Source: Flammeovirga yaeyamensis (GTDB lineage: Bacteria > Bacteroidota > Bacteroidia > Cytophagales > Flammeovirgaceae). From it: a stretch of DNA of 64,000 nt. Shown piece by piece: positions 45,399 to 55,073 of the stretch. The stretch spans positions 610,001 through 674,000 of the forward strand of contig NZ_CP076132.1 of the NCBI RefSeq assembly GCF_018736045.1. Reading direction: 5' to 3'. How positions within the stretch are numbered: the first letter of the stretch is position 1; every line of letters begins with the position of its first letter. The position numbers and the translations under genes are program-made. The notes below the pieces were generated by a model. It saw nothing but the letters and a program-made list of their open reading frames with translations, was not told the origin of the DNA and did not search any database.

Positions 45399-47057
45399 AT
45401 GAGTTATCAATTAAATAAACTAGCCTTTTTTACCTTTCTTTTTTTTCAAATTCACTTTTCATATTCTCAAAATAAAGAAATTGATTCTCTATTTAGAGAA
45501 CTTGATAAAGCGATCGAGTTACGTCCTTCTTTAAAAAACAAAAGGGAGGAAAAGATTAAGGATTTAAAAACTCAATTGGAGCAAAATGATACTGTTTCAT
45601 TGGAAGATAAATATTTTCTTGCAGAGGATCTTTTTCATCAATACGAAGTATATGAGTTTGGAGGGGCCTTATATTTTGCCTACGAACAGCTACACTTTGC
45701 GGAAGAATCTAAAAATGAATTATGGATTAATCAAGGTCAGTTGAATTTGGCCAGTATTCTGGTCACATCAGGAATTTATGAGGAATCAGGGCAGATTTTA
45801 CAAAAAATTGATAGGTCAAAGTTGTCTCAAGAACAGCTGATTCAATTCTATTATATAAATAAGGAAAGGTATAATCAACTGTATTTCTATTCAACCACAA
45901 GAAAATTAAAAGAAGGATATCGTTTGATGTATCAAAGTTATTGTGATACGTTGTTGTATACTGTTCCACAAAACTCTATTATCGCTTTGGATATCAAAGA
46001 AACTAGGGCATTAGATAATAGAAATCTTTTAGAAGCTAGAAAGTTCAATACTTTGATAATGAATAAAACAGAACTTGGACAGAGAGATTTTTCAAAAGCT
46101 GCTTTTATTCGGTCATTAACCTATGAAGTAGAACATGATATTCATAAAGAAAAAAAATATTTGATTCTCTCTGCAATATCAGATATTATGAGTTGTACAA
46201 ATGACAATGCCTCTTTAGCAACATTAGCTTTGCTTTTACATAAACAAGGTGATATTGACAGAGCTTATCGTTATATTAATATATCTTTTGAGGATGCCTC
46301 ATTTTACGGATCAAAACTAAGATCAATTCAGATCGCCAATATTCAGCCTATAATCTCGAAATCTTACGAAGATCAATTATCGCAAAAAGCCAATCGATTT
46401 GTGATATACACTATATTAATCAGTGTACTATCTATTATCGCTTTAGTCACTTTGATCATTTATTTTAGGCAGTTGAGGGCTTTAAAAGCATCAGAAAAAA
46501 ATCAATTGGCAATTAATCAACAGCTTTCAAAAGCTAATGAAGAACTACTGATTATTAATCAAAAACTGAAAGAGGTCAGTGTGGATTTGAAGAATACTTC
46601 CCATGTAAAGGAAGTTTATATAGGTGAGTTCCTAAAAATCTGTTCAGATTATATCGATAAGTTGGAGAAGCAAAGTAATCATACCAAAAAAATGCTGGTA
46701 GAAAGAAAGTATTCTAAACTTCTTGATGAATTAAAGAACAACGATCTTAGGAAAAATGAAATGAAAGCTTTCTATAAAAACTTTGATGAAACCTTCTTAA
46801 CTATCTATCCAAATTTTGTTGATAAACTAAATCAATTACTTGATCCAAATGATCCAATTCGAATTAAAAATAATCAGCTTTTGAATACAGAATTAAGAAT
46901 TTTTGCTCTTATAAGATTAGGGATTACCGACTCGAATAAGATTGCCCAACTCTTAGGGAACTCAGTAATTACCATTTATAACTATAGAGTGAAAGTGAAA
47001 AACAAATCTATAGTTCCAAGAGAGGAATTAGAAGATTTTGTCATGAAAATAGACTGA
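45399..47057 (+). CDS. DUF6377-type membrane regulator of the glycan locus
   Basis: A 552-residue protein with a signal peptide (about 1-23), a helical periplasmic half of TPR-like repeats (about 25-320), one membrane segment (about 332-355) and a coiled coil (360-400). The cytoplasmic C-terminal part ends in a helix-turn-helix-like unit with TDSNKIAQLLGNSVITIYNYRVKVKN. This is the layout of DUF6377-type regulators found beside SusC/SusD genes. It probably senses a sugar in the periplasm and turns on the operon 243 bp downstream. It could also be a general LuxR-like sensor. Confidence 0.72.
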   Translation: MSYQLNKLAFFTFLFFQIHFSYSQNKEIDSLFRELDKAIELRPSLKNKREEKIKDLKTQLEQNDTVSLEDKYFLAEDLFHQYEVYEFGGALYFAYEQLHFAEESKNELWINQGQLNLASILVTSGIYEESGQILQKIDRSKLSQEQLIQFYYINKERYNQLYFYSTTRKLKEGYRLMYQSYCDTLLYTVPQNSIIALDIKETRALDNRNLLEARKFNTLIMNKTELGQRDFSKAAFIRSLTYEVEHDIHKEKKYLILSAISDIMSCTNDNASLATLALLLHKQGDIDRAYRYINISFEDASFYGSKLRSIQIANIQPIISKSYEDQLSQKANRFVIYTILISVLSIIALVTLIIYFRQLRALKASEKNQLAINQQLSKANEELLIINQKLKEVSVDLKNTSHVKEVYIGEFLKICSDYIDKLEKQSNHTKKMLVERKYSKLLDELKNNDLRKNEMKAFYKNFDETFLTIYPNFVDKLNQLLDPNDPIRIKNNQLLNTELRIFALIRLGITDSNKIAQLLGNSVITIYNYRVKVKNKSIVPREELEDFVMKID

Positions 47058-47067
47058 TTTTTTCATT

Positions 47068-47180
47068 TTAGTAGTGAGTAAACCTTATAAAATCACTACT
47101 AATTTACTTATTGTTATTTTTATTAAATCTCTGATAATTAATTTATTAGTGTTTATATATTTCTACTAATTATCTACTAA
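47068..47180. promoter_or_regulatory. CTACTAA repeats and hairpin upstream of susC
   Basis: The region between the regulator and susC contains a perfect 10-bp inverted repeat TTAGTAGTGA/TCACTACTAA (47068-47077 with 47093-47102) and two direct TCTACTAA copies exactly 11 bp apart (47162-47169, 47173-47180). In all the heptamer CTACTAA occurs four times, once inverted. The 11-bp spacing places sites on one face of the helix. The first repeat may also act as a weak terminator. A TTGCTTTG box (47207-47214), one base off consensus, could be the -7. Confidence 0.45.
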
Positions 47181-47300
47181 GCGTAGTAAGAACACTTTTT
47201 ATACTGTTGCTTTGTATCATAATCTAAAGCGCAAGGTTATACTCCTTTTCGATGTACATGAAATGAAATGTTTATTGCCTTAAAACAAACAGTATAAAAG

Positions 47301-50279
47301 ATGATAAAAAGAAATACTTTTTTAGACATTTTTCCGAAATGGCTAATCTTACTCCTACCTCTCTTTTTGATAACCGCATTTAGTAATGCGCAAACTATAT
47401 CAGGTATAGTCACCGATACGCAAGGTGTAACTATGCCGGGGGTAAATATCCTAATCAATAATTCGACTATTGGTACTACCACAGATTTTGATGGTAAGTA
47501 TTCTATTACTGTCAATTCTTCCGAAGATGTTCTGGTATTTAGATATCTAGGTATGGTCACTCAGGAAATCAAAGTTGGTTCACAAACTAAGATTAACGTG
47601 ACAATGGATGAAGATATGCAGACGCTAAGCGAATTGATTGTGGTGGGATATGGTACTCAAGATAAAAAAGCAGTTACAGGTTCAGTTTCAGTTGTTGGAG
47701 CTGAGGAAATGGAATCCAGACCTAACTCTCAAATGGGAGCATTAATCCAAGGTAAAGTTGCAGGTGTTCAAGTGCAAGCTTCTTCGGGTAAGCCTTCTCA
47801 AGGTATCTCCATGAGAATTCGTGGAACCAATTCAATTAACGCATCTTCCGAACCGTTATATGTAATTGACGGAGTGCCTACAACAGATACAAGATCACTT
47901 AGCCCGTCTGATATTGAAAGTGTTTCAGTATTAAAAGATGCATCAGCAGCAGCTATTTATGGTGCACAGGGTGCCAACGGGGTTGTGCTAATTACTACTA
48001 AAAAAGGATCAACTGATAAACCAACAATTTCATTAGATGTCTATGGAGGTTTTTCTGAAGTATGGAATACCCAAGAAGTATTAAATGGAGAGCAATTCAG
48101 ACAGTTAATGACAGATATGGGAACTACTTTTAACGATTGGGGTAGCTATAGAGAAAGAACGGATTGGCAGAATGAAGTGTTCCAAAGAGGGTTTACTCAA
48201 AACTATCAAATGTCTATTTCTGGAAAATCTAATAAAACAAATTATTATGTTTCTGGTGGTTATACAGATGTAGAAGGGGCTGTTCGATCGGCTGAAATGC
48301 AAAGAGCCAACTTTAAGGTTAACTTAGATCAGGAAGTAACAAATTGGTTAAAAGTAGGTACTAGAGTAAACTACACAGATTATAAAGATGTAGACGTAAA
48401 TGATAATATTGGTGTAGATAGAGGCGGTGTTCTATTAGGTACGCTCACTACACCATCAATTATTGGTATTAGAAACCCAGACGGTAGCTTTACTACCAAC
48501 CCTTTGGCACAAGCTTGGGAGAACCCATTGGCAAGTACAGATGGTATTGATAGAGGTTTTGCCAATAAAAGATTCTTGGCTAATTTCTATGCTGAAGCAA
48601 CGTTAATTGAAGGTTTAAAATTTAAAACAAATTTAGGTGTAGACCATAATTCATCCCAATTTAGATCGTTCAAAGATCCTTTTGAAACAGTAGATGGAAG
48701 AGCAAAACAAGGAGTTTCAGTTTTTAATCAAGATAATAACAGATACTTTATTTTTGATAATACACTATCGTATGATAAGACAATTGGAAAAAATAAATTC
48801 AATTTATTAGCGGGTTCAGTTATTCAGAAATACCATTGGCAAAGTTCTAATATCGAACGCCAAGGATTTGATTCTGACCAAATTTCTACACCAAATGCGG
48901 GAGCCAATATTATAGCATCTTCAGCATGGGCTTCAGAAAAGGCCAATGCATCTTTTATTGGTCGTGCAAACTATGATTTCGACAATAAATATTTACTGAC
49001 TGCCAATATTCGTGTAGATGGGTCTTCTGTATTCGGACCTCAAAACAGATGGGGTATTTTTCCTTCTTTATCTGCAGGTTGGAGAATTTCTGAAGAAGCT
49101 TTCTTAAAAAGTGTAGAACAGATTTCTGATCTAAAATTAAGGGCAGGTTGGGGTATTGTAGGTAATGATAACATTGCACCTTACTCATATATGGCAAGAG
49201 TATCAAAAAATGCTCCTTATCCTTTTACAAGTTCAGCTACTCCGGGATCATATCCTTCATCAGTGGAGAATCAAAAATTGAAATGGGAAGAATCAGAACA
49301 ATTTAATATTGGTTTCGATTTGGGATTGTTTAACGATAGAGTAGAGTTAACAGTCGATGCTTATCAAAAAGTAACGAATGACTTGTTATTTGATGCTCCA
49401 TTACCAAAATCAACAGGTTATAATTCAGCAATTCAAAATATTGGATCACTAGAAAACAAAGGTTTAGAATTCAATCTAAACACAGTAAATGTGGATAAAG
49501 CTGTGAAATGGACGATGAACATGAACCTTTCATTGAATAGAAATAAAGTAACCAATTTAGTTGGACAAACAGTACTTGATGGTTACGTAGATGTTATTTC
49601 AAAAGATAATGCAATCATTATAGAAGAAGGTCTTCCTCTAGGTTCTTTATATGGATATTCTTTCGGTGGTGTCGATCCTGAAACAGGAAATGCTTATTAC
49701 ATCACTCAAAACGGAGAGACCACTTTCGATCCATCGCCTGAAGACAGAAAAGTGATTGGTGATGCCAACCCAACATTTATCTATGGTTTCACTAACAATG
49801 TTTCCTATAAGAATTTCTCTTTGAGTATTTTCTTCCAAGGATCTCAAGGCAATCAAATGTTGAATGCTTCTCGAATCGTAACTACATCAATGTCATCACC
49901 AATGAATCAAACAACTGATGTCTTAAGAAGATGGCAAAAACCAGGTGATATCACAGATATACCACGTGCGTATCCTATGGGAAGTGATCAAACAGTTACG
50001 AACAACTTGATATCCGACCGATTTATTGAGGATGCGTCTTATTTGAGATTAAAAGCATTGACTTTCAGTTATAATGTTCCTTCTACTTTCCTAGAGAAAA
50101 TCAATTTAGGTTCATGTAGATTGTATGCAACAGGAGAGAACTTGTTTACTATCACGAATTATTCAGGCTTTGATCCAGAAGTAAATTATAGAGGTGGCGA
50201 TAATAGGGTTATGGGTATTGATTTTGGTACTTATCCACAAACAAGAACGTACATTTTTGGTCTTAACGTATCATTCTAA
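47301..50279 (+). CDS. SusC/RagA family TonB-linked outer-membrane transporter
   Basis: A 992-residue outer-membrane importer. A signal peptide (about 1-30) is followed by the carboxypeptidase-regulatory-like domain (SGIVTDTQGVTMPGVNILI, to about 110), the TonB-box region LSELIVVGYGTQDKKAVTGS, the plug with KVAGVQVQASSGKPSQGISMRIRGTN and the 22-strand barrel ending in an aromatic residue. Together with the SusD-like protein it imports glycan pieces into the periplasm by TonB power. It lies 11 bp before the susD-like gene. Substrate is not encoded in the sequence; the GH30 neighbours hint at beta-glucan. Confidence 0.95.
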   Translation: MIKRNTFLDIFPKWLILLLPLFLITAFSNAQTISGIVTDTQGVTMPGVNILINNSTIGTTTDFDGKYSITVNSSEDVLVFRYLGMVTQEIKVGSQTKINVTMDEDMQTLSELIVVGYGTQDKKAVTGSVSVVGAEEMESRPNSQMGALIQGKVAGVQVQASSGKPSQGISMRIRGTNSINASSEPLYVIDGVPTTDTRSLSPSDIESVSVLKDASAAAIYGAQGANGVVLITTKKGSTDKPTISLDVYGGFSEVWNTQEVLNGEQFRQLMTDMGTTFNDWGSYRERTDWQNEVFQRGFTQNYQMSISGKSNKTNYYVSGGYTDVEGAVRSAEMQRANFKVNLDQEVTNWLKVGTRVNYTDYKDVDVNDNIGVDRGGVLLGTLTTPSIIGIRNPDGSFTTNPLAQAWENPLASTDGIDRGFANKRFLANFYAEATLIEGLKFKTNLGVDHNSSQFRSFKDPFETVDGRAKQGVSVFNQDNNRYFIFDNTLSYDKTIGKNKFNLLAGSVIQKYHWQSSNIERQGFDSDQISTPNAGANIIASSAWASEKANASFIGRANYDFDNKYLLTANIRVDGSSVFGPQNRWGIFPSLSAGWRISEEAFLKSVEQISDLKLRAGWGIVGNDNIAPYSYMARVSKNAPYPFTSSATPGSYPSSVENQKLKWEESEQFNIGFDLGLFNDRVELTVDAYQKVTNDLLFDAPLPKSTGYNSAIQNIGSLENKGLEFNLNTVNVDKAVKWTMNMNLSLNRNKVTNLVGQTVLDGYVDVISKDNAIIIEEGLPLGSLYGYSFGGVDPETGNAYYITQNGETTFDPSPEDRKVIGDANPTFIYGFTNNVSYKNFSLSIFFQGSQGNQMLNASRIVTTSMSSPMNQTTDVLRRWQKPGDITDIPRAYPMGSDQTVTNNLISDRFIEDASYLRLKALTFSYNVPSTFLEKINLGSCRLYATGENLFTITNYSGFDPEVNYRGGDNRVMGIDFGTYPQTRTYIFGLNVSF

Positions 50280-50290
50280 TTTGTAGAGAA

Positions 50291-51760
50291 ATGAAATTAT
50301 TAAAATATATCACTTTAGGAGCTACATTACTTTCATTTAGTGCTTGTGATAGCTTCTTAGATTTAAAACCTATATCAGATGAAACGGCTGATAATGCTTA
50401 CACAAGAGCTGCACAAATCGAATCAGCTTTAGCAGGAACGTATACTACTCTACACTCAGACTTTTATGAGTGGGATGAGATGATATACAATGATGTGCGA
50501 TCTGATAATTTTTATTCTGGAGGAGATAACCCAGAAATCCATTCATTTGATTTGTTAACTGTTACTGCAGTAAATAGTAAAGTAGATCAGGATTGGTCAT
50601 CACTTTATAACGGAATTTTTAAAGCAAATAATGTTTTATATCGTATAGATGGAGTGGTCGATTTAGAAGAGGAGAGAAAAGCAGAAATTATTGGTGAATC
50701 CAAGTTTTTAAGGGGGCTATTTTACTTCTCTTTAGTAAAACTTTGGGGAGGGGTACCATTAATTACTCAACCAACTTTATCTACAGCTCCTGAGGATGTA
50801 AACATTCCAAGAAGTACAGAAGCAGAAATTTACGCTCAGATAGAGCAAGATTTAATTGAAGCAGCTAATGCTCTTCCAGAAACTTTTGTAGGATCTGAAG
50901 CAAAAACTAGAGCAACAAAAGGAGCATGTTATGCACTACTAGCGAAAGTATATGCTCAAAGCAAACAATGGCAAAAAGTGGTTGATGCAGTAAGAGAAGT
51001 AGACAATAGTAGTGCAGGTTATTCTTTGGTGAGTGATTATAATTCCCTATTTACCGGAGCGAACTATGAAAATGAAGAGTGCATCTTTATGCCAAACTAC
51101 ATTGGTGGCAATATTGGCAACTTTGCTTCTGCAATGATGTTGCCCCCATCTATTACCAACGACGATTGGAGAAAATTTGGAACACCTTCAGTGGATTTGG
51201 TCAATGCTTTTGATGCTGAAAGCGATGTGGTAAGAAAATCAGCAGCAATACTGTTTGAAGACATTACTGCATGGAGAGATCAGTATTGGTCAAATGTTGG
51301 GGAGAATTCAACAAACCTACCTTTTGCATACAAATGGAGAAATCCAATGGCTTGGTCGAGTACAGATAGACAATACCTTTTGAGATATGCTGATATGTTG
51401 TTGGTAAAAGCAGAAGCTCTTAACGAACTAAATGATATTAACGGAGCAGCTGTAGAGGTAAATAAAGTTAGAAATAGAGTGGGTTTAAATAACCTTACTT
51501 CAGATCAAATGTCTTCTCAAGAAGTGATGAGAAACACGATTTTAAATGAGAGACGTCTAGAGTTTGCTCAAGAAGGTATGCGTTGGGAAGATTTACAACG
51601 ACATGGATTGTTGGTTACGACAATGTCAAACCTTAAAGAATTTGATAAAGAGAGTAATGGTTTTGTGAATTATAACATGAACGAAAACAAAATCTTATTA
51701 CCAATTCCTCAAGTGGAAATGAACAGAAATCCAAATTTAGAGCAAAATCCAGGATACTAA
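50291..51760 (+). CDS. SusD/RagB family glycan-binding lipoprotein
   Basis: A 489-residue surface lipoprotein (signal about 1-18, lipobox FSAC). The SusD pattern is clear: an N-terminal DSFLDLKPISDETADNAY, helical TPR-like repeats, GACYALLAKVYAQSKQWQKVV, and the C-terminal WRNPMAWSSTDRQYLLRYADMLLVKAEA with LNERRLEFAQEGMRWEDLQRHG. It caps the SusC transporter and hands over glycan. Usual family length. It lies between the susC and susE-like genes with short gaps (11 and 17 bp). Confidence 0.95.
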   Translation: MKLLKYITLGATLLSFSACDSFLDLKPISDETADNAYTRAAQIESALAGTYTTLHSDFYEWDEMIYNDVRSDNFYSGGDNPEIHSFDLLTVTAVNSKVDQDWSSLYNGIFKANNVLYRIDGVVDLEEERKAEIIGESKFLRGLFYFSLVKLWGGVPLITQPTLSTAPEDVNIPRSTEAEIYAQIEQDLIEAANALPETFVGSEAKTRATKGACYALLAKVYAQSKQWQKVVDAVREVDNSSAGYSLVSDYNSLFTGANYENEECIFMPNYIGGNIGNFASAMMLPPSITNDDWRKFGTPSVDLVNAFDAESDVVRKSAAILFEDITAWRDQYWSNVGENSTNLPFAYKWRNPMAWSSTDRQYLLRYADMLLVKAEALNELNDINGAAVEVNKVRNRVGLNNLTSDQMSSQEVMRNTILNERRLEFAQEGMRWEDLQRHGLLVTTMSNLKEFDKESNGFVNYNMNENKILLPIPQVEMNRNPNLEQNPGY

Positions 51761-51777
51761 CCTTAACATCAACAGCA

Positions 51778-53538
51778 ATGAAAAAATTACTAACATTTAT
51801 AGTAAGTATATTCCTTATCATTGGATGTACTGAAAAAGAAAATATGCAACCTGAAGGAAATTGGGACTTATCCAATCCATCCTTGATGACTCCTTCAAAT
51901 GGTGAAACAGTTGATCTTATACAGGAATTCCCTGATGAAACCATAGATTTTGAGTGGACAGCTGCCGTTAATTCTGCAGGTTATGATGTCTCTTATCAAA
52001 TAGTTGTTTTGCCTGATACAGCAACTTCGTCAGAAAATCCATTATTAAAAGTATTGTCTGATGATAATGGAAAGGCTTTAACAGGAAGCATTTCATATCA
52101 GTCCATAGATCAGATCTTATCTGCACAATGTATTCCTGCGGGCAGTGAGGTAAGTATAAAAGTAGGTGTTGTTGCTTCCTCAATGGAACGTAAAACAGAA
52201 GATTTGATCAATATCAATGTAGTAAGATTCCAAACAGAAACACTTCCTGCTCAACTATTCTTAACAGGGTCAGCTACTGAAGTAGGTGTGGAAAGGGCAG
52301 AAGCAATTCCTTTCAAGCGTCTCCCGAATGCAGATGGATCGGCATCTAATGTGTATGAGGTTTATTCTAAATTATCAGTAGATGGGTCGTTCTATATGGT
52401 TGACAAAGCAAGTGATGAAGCATCTATTTTTGGTATAAACGAAGCTAACCTGATTGAAAAATGTGGTAATGAAATTACTGTTGATGAAGAGAAGGTATAT
52501 CGTCTAAAAGTTGATTTAGAAAATGGTACTTATGAATTAAGGGATTTCACTGAAATTGAATTGTTTGGAGCACCTCCTTCAGATTCTGGCGATTGGACTG
52601 GTCTTGCATTCACGTATCAAGGAATGGGTATTTATACTGCTGTTGGAGATTTCAAACAAACAGGTGGATACTTATTTAGAAAAACCGATACATGGGAGAA
52701 TATTTTCAAACATGTTAGTGGATCATCAAATACATTGATCTTAGAAGAAGATAAAGATGCACAAGGAGTCGAAGTATCTGATATGAATTTTGATGGAGAA
52801 ATCGGAGAGTACACGATCACTATCGATTTATCATCTACCGCCTATACTTATACTTTGGATAAAACCTATGTTCCACCTACTGGTCCAGAATCTTTATTCT
52901 ATATACCATCAGAAGGTGATGCTGTAGAGATGATTAAGGATGGCAATAGATTCAAGCTACCGGTACATGTTGCATTACAAACATTAAGCACATTTAAATT
53001 GAATTCTTCTGCAGATGGGTCAGGTACTTATTATTCTATCAACGGAGCTATCGGACAAACTGATGATGCATCATGGGATAATGTTACAGGAGAAGTAGAG
53101 TTACAAGAAGGTGAAGCTGATATTACTGTAGCCTTAGACCAAGCATATATGTTGACTGTAGATTTTGATGATTCAAATATTCAATGGCAATTCTATAATG
53201 TAAAACTATTCCATTGGTCAGATTGGGATGAAAGAGAAGAAATTGTAATGACTTATCAACACCCTTTCACTTATGTGCTTCAAGGTGCAAGTTTGAAAGC
53301 AGGGTTTGATTCTAAATTTATTTCTCCATGGGATATAGAATTTGGATCTTATAATGCTGATGGTTCTACTGATGATGCAACTGCAATGTCTGGTACAACA
53401 ACTAACAAACCAAAAGTAGACACAGGTGATGGCGTTGAAGTAGAAAACTTCAAATTCATTACGGTAGACGGTACTTATAATGTAGAGTTAGTGGTGAATG
53501 CAGATCTAGTACATGGTACTTATTCTGTTACGCAATAA
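51778..53538 (+). CDS. SusE/SusF-like outer-membrane glycan-binding lipoprotein
   Basis: A 586-residue lipoprotein (lipobox IIGC). The N-terminal SusE domain begins after a short linker (LMTPSNGETVDL ... IDFEWTAA), followed by repeated beta-sandwich modules with LFLTGSATEVGVERAEAIPF and similar FGAPPSDSGDW starts, as in SusE/SusF starch-binding proteins. It would bind glycan at the cell surface beside SusCD. The residues after the Cys (TEKEN) are acidic, in line with surface export. A GC-rich hairpin lies between this gene and the first GH30. Confidence 0.82.
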   Translation: MKKLLTFIVSIFLIIGCTEKENMQPEGNWDLSNPSLMTPSNGETVDLIQEFPDETIDFEWTAAVNSAGYDVSYQIVVLPDTATSSENPLLKVLSDDNGKALTGSISYQSIDQILSAQCIPAGSEVSIKVGVVASSMERKTEDLININVVRFQTETLPAQLFLTGSATEVGVERAEAIPFKRLPNADGSASNVYEVYSKLSVDGSFYMVDKASDEASIFGINEANLIEKCGNEITVDEEKVYRLKVDLENGTYELRDFTEIELFGAPPSDSGDWTGLAFTYQGMGIYTAVGDFKQTGGYLFRKTDTWENIFKHVSGSSNTLILEEDKDAQGVEVSDMNFDGEIGEYTITIDLSSTAYTYTLDKTYVPPTGPESLFYIPSEGDAVEMIKDGNRFKLPVHVALQTLSTFKLNSSADGSGTYYSINGAIGQTDDASWDNVTGEVELQEGEADITVALDQAYMLTVDFDDSNIQWQFYNVKLFHWSDWDEREEIVMTYQHPFTYVLQGASLKAGFDSKFISPWDIEFGSYNADGSTDDATAMSGTTTNKPKVDTGDGVEVENFKFITVDGTYNVELVVNADLVHGTYSVTQ

Positions 53539-53545
53539 ATAAATA

Positions 53546-53570
53546 AGTCCTGCCCTAAATGGGCAGGGCT
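53546..53570 (+). other. GC-rich intercistronic hairpin between susE-like and GH30 genes
   Basis: AGTCCTGCCC (53546-53555) pairs with GGGCAGGGCT (53561-53570) with one G-U pair around a five-base loop. There is no T run, so it is more likely a processing or stability element than a terminator. Confidence 0.6.
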
Positions 53571-53585
53571 AATGATTAAAGAAAT

Positions 53586-55073
53586 ATGAAAAGGTTAAAA
53601 ATGAATACGATTCTAAGTATTATACTTTCTGCTATCCTCGTTGGAGCAGGATGTTCTGAGGAGGATAAAACAGTAGCACCTCCACCTCCGGTTGTAGCTC
53701 CAGATAACCCCGATAATGTGATGGTGGTAGTGACTTCAAGGTCTGATGTCTCTAATCAAACAAATGTGGGATTAAGAGTGATAGAAGATGCTGTTTTAGC
53801 TGGTAATGAGGAAAACATTTCTACATTGAGAATAGATATAAATCAAACGTATCAAGAAATGGATGGGTTTGGCTATACTTTAACAGGAGGAAGTGCACAG
53901 CATTTAATGGGAATGTCCGCATCAAATAGAAAAGCTTTATTGGAAGAGTTATTTGGTACAGATGCTGAAAAAGGTCAGTTAGGAATATCATTTCTTCGTT
54001 TGAGTATTGCAGCTTCTGATTTAGATGAGAAAGCATTTTCCTATGCTATGGTGAAAGGAGAGGATAATGATCTGCTTAAAAACTTTTCAATTTCTGAAGA
54101 TCAAAAGAATCTGATTCCAATATTAAAAGAAATTGTGGCTATTCAGCCAGGTATCAAATTTTTAAGTACACCATGGTCTCCTCCAACTTGGATGAAAACG
54201 AATAACAGTGCGATTGGTGGTCAGTTATTAGAAACATATTATGAAGCATATGCTGATTATTTTATCAAATATATCGAAGCTTACAAAAGAGAGGGAATTA
54301 ATATTTATGCTATCACTGTTCAAAATGAGCCTTTACATCCGGGAAACGAACCAAGTATGTTGATGCATGCTGATGAGATGGCGAATTTTATTGCCCAACA
54401 GTTAGGACCTAAATTTAGAGAAGTAAATATTGATACAAAGATCATTACTTATGATCACAATGCAGATAGACCAGATTATCCAATAGATATTATTAAATCA
54501 CCTGCCAACGAATTTATTTCAGGTTCTGCTTTCCATTTGTACGGAGGGGATATTTCAGCACTTTCTCAAGTAAAAGCAGCTGATGTGACTAAAGACATTT
54601 ACTTTACCGAACAATGGGTGGATTCTGAGGATGCTGATTTTGGAGGAACATTAATGTGGCACTTTGAGAATATCATTATTGGTGCTACAAGGAATTGGGC
54701 AAAAGGTGTGATGGAGTGGAATCTAACATCAAATAGTGCGTTAACACCAAGAACACCTGGAGGTTGTACAAGGTGTTTAGGAGGGTTAACTGTAGATGAT
54801 AACGAAGTGAATAGAAATGTGGCTTATTATATCATTGGTCATGCTTCGAAATATATTCCAGTGGGATCGGTAAGAATCAAAACGAATCAAATGGGAAATT
54901 TACCTAATGTAGCGTTCCTAACTCCTGAAGGAAAGACTGTTACTTTAATTATGAATAACTCAGAAAGTAACACTAAACTAAATCTAAATTTTAGCGGAAC
55001 AGATGAAAAATATACAGTATCCCTTCCAAGTAATTCTGTAGCTACTATTGTTCATACAAAACCAGTTAGTTAA
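53586..55073 (+). CDS. GH30 family glycoside hydrolase, probably surface-exposed
   Basis: A 495-residue lipoprotein enzyme (lipobox AGC, then SEED, an acidic stretch of the kind that directs lipoproteins to the outside). After a Pro-rich linker (TVAPPPPVVAPDNPD) it has the GH30 (alpha/beta)8 barrel: MDGFGYTLTGGSA, TPWSPPTWMK, the acid/base Glu248 in VQNEPLHPG and the nucleophile Glu342 in YFTEQWVDSE, then a C-terminal beta-sandwich. GH30 covers glucosylceramidase, beta-1,6-glucanase and other activities. In Bacteroides a GH30 beside SusCD degrades beta-1,6-glucan, so this is a reasonable guess. It starts at 53586 or at the next ATG (53601). Confidence 0.87.
   Translation: MKRLKMNTILSIILSAILVGAGCSEEDKTVAPPPPVVAPDNPDNVMVVVTSRSDVSNQTNVGLRVIEDAVLAGNEENISTLRIDINQTYQEMDGFGYTLTGGSAQHLMGMSASNRKALLEELFGTDAEKGQLGISFLRLSIAASDLDEKAFSYAMVKGEDNDLLKNFSISEDQKNLIPILKEIVAIQPGIKFLSTPWSPPTWMKTNNSAIGGQLLETYYEAYADYFIKYIEAYKREGINIYAITVQNEPLHPGNEPSMLMHADEMANFIAQQLGPKFREVNIDTKIITYDHNADRPDYPIDIIKSPANEFISGSAFHLYGGDISALSQVKAADVTKDIYFTEQWVDSEDADFGGTLMWHFENIIIGATRNWAKGVMEWNLTSNSALTPRTPGGCTRCLGGLTVDDNEVNRNVAYYIIGHASKYIPVGSVRIKTNQMGNLPNVAFLTPEGKTVTLIMNNSESNTKLNLNFSGTDEKYTVSLPSNSVATIVHTKPVS

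Noticed and set aside
47237-47560. Minus-strand 107-codon frame at the susC start
   Set aside because: Overlaps the SusC signal and first domain; the translation resembles no known protein.
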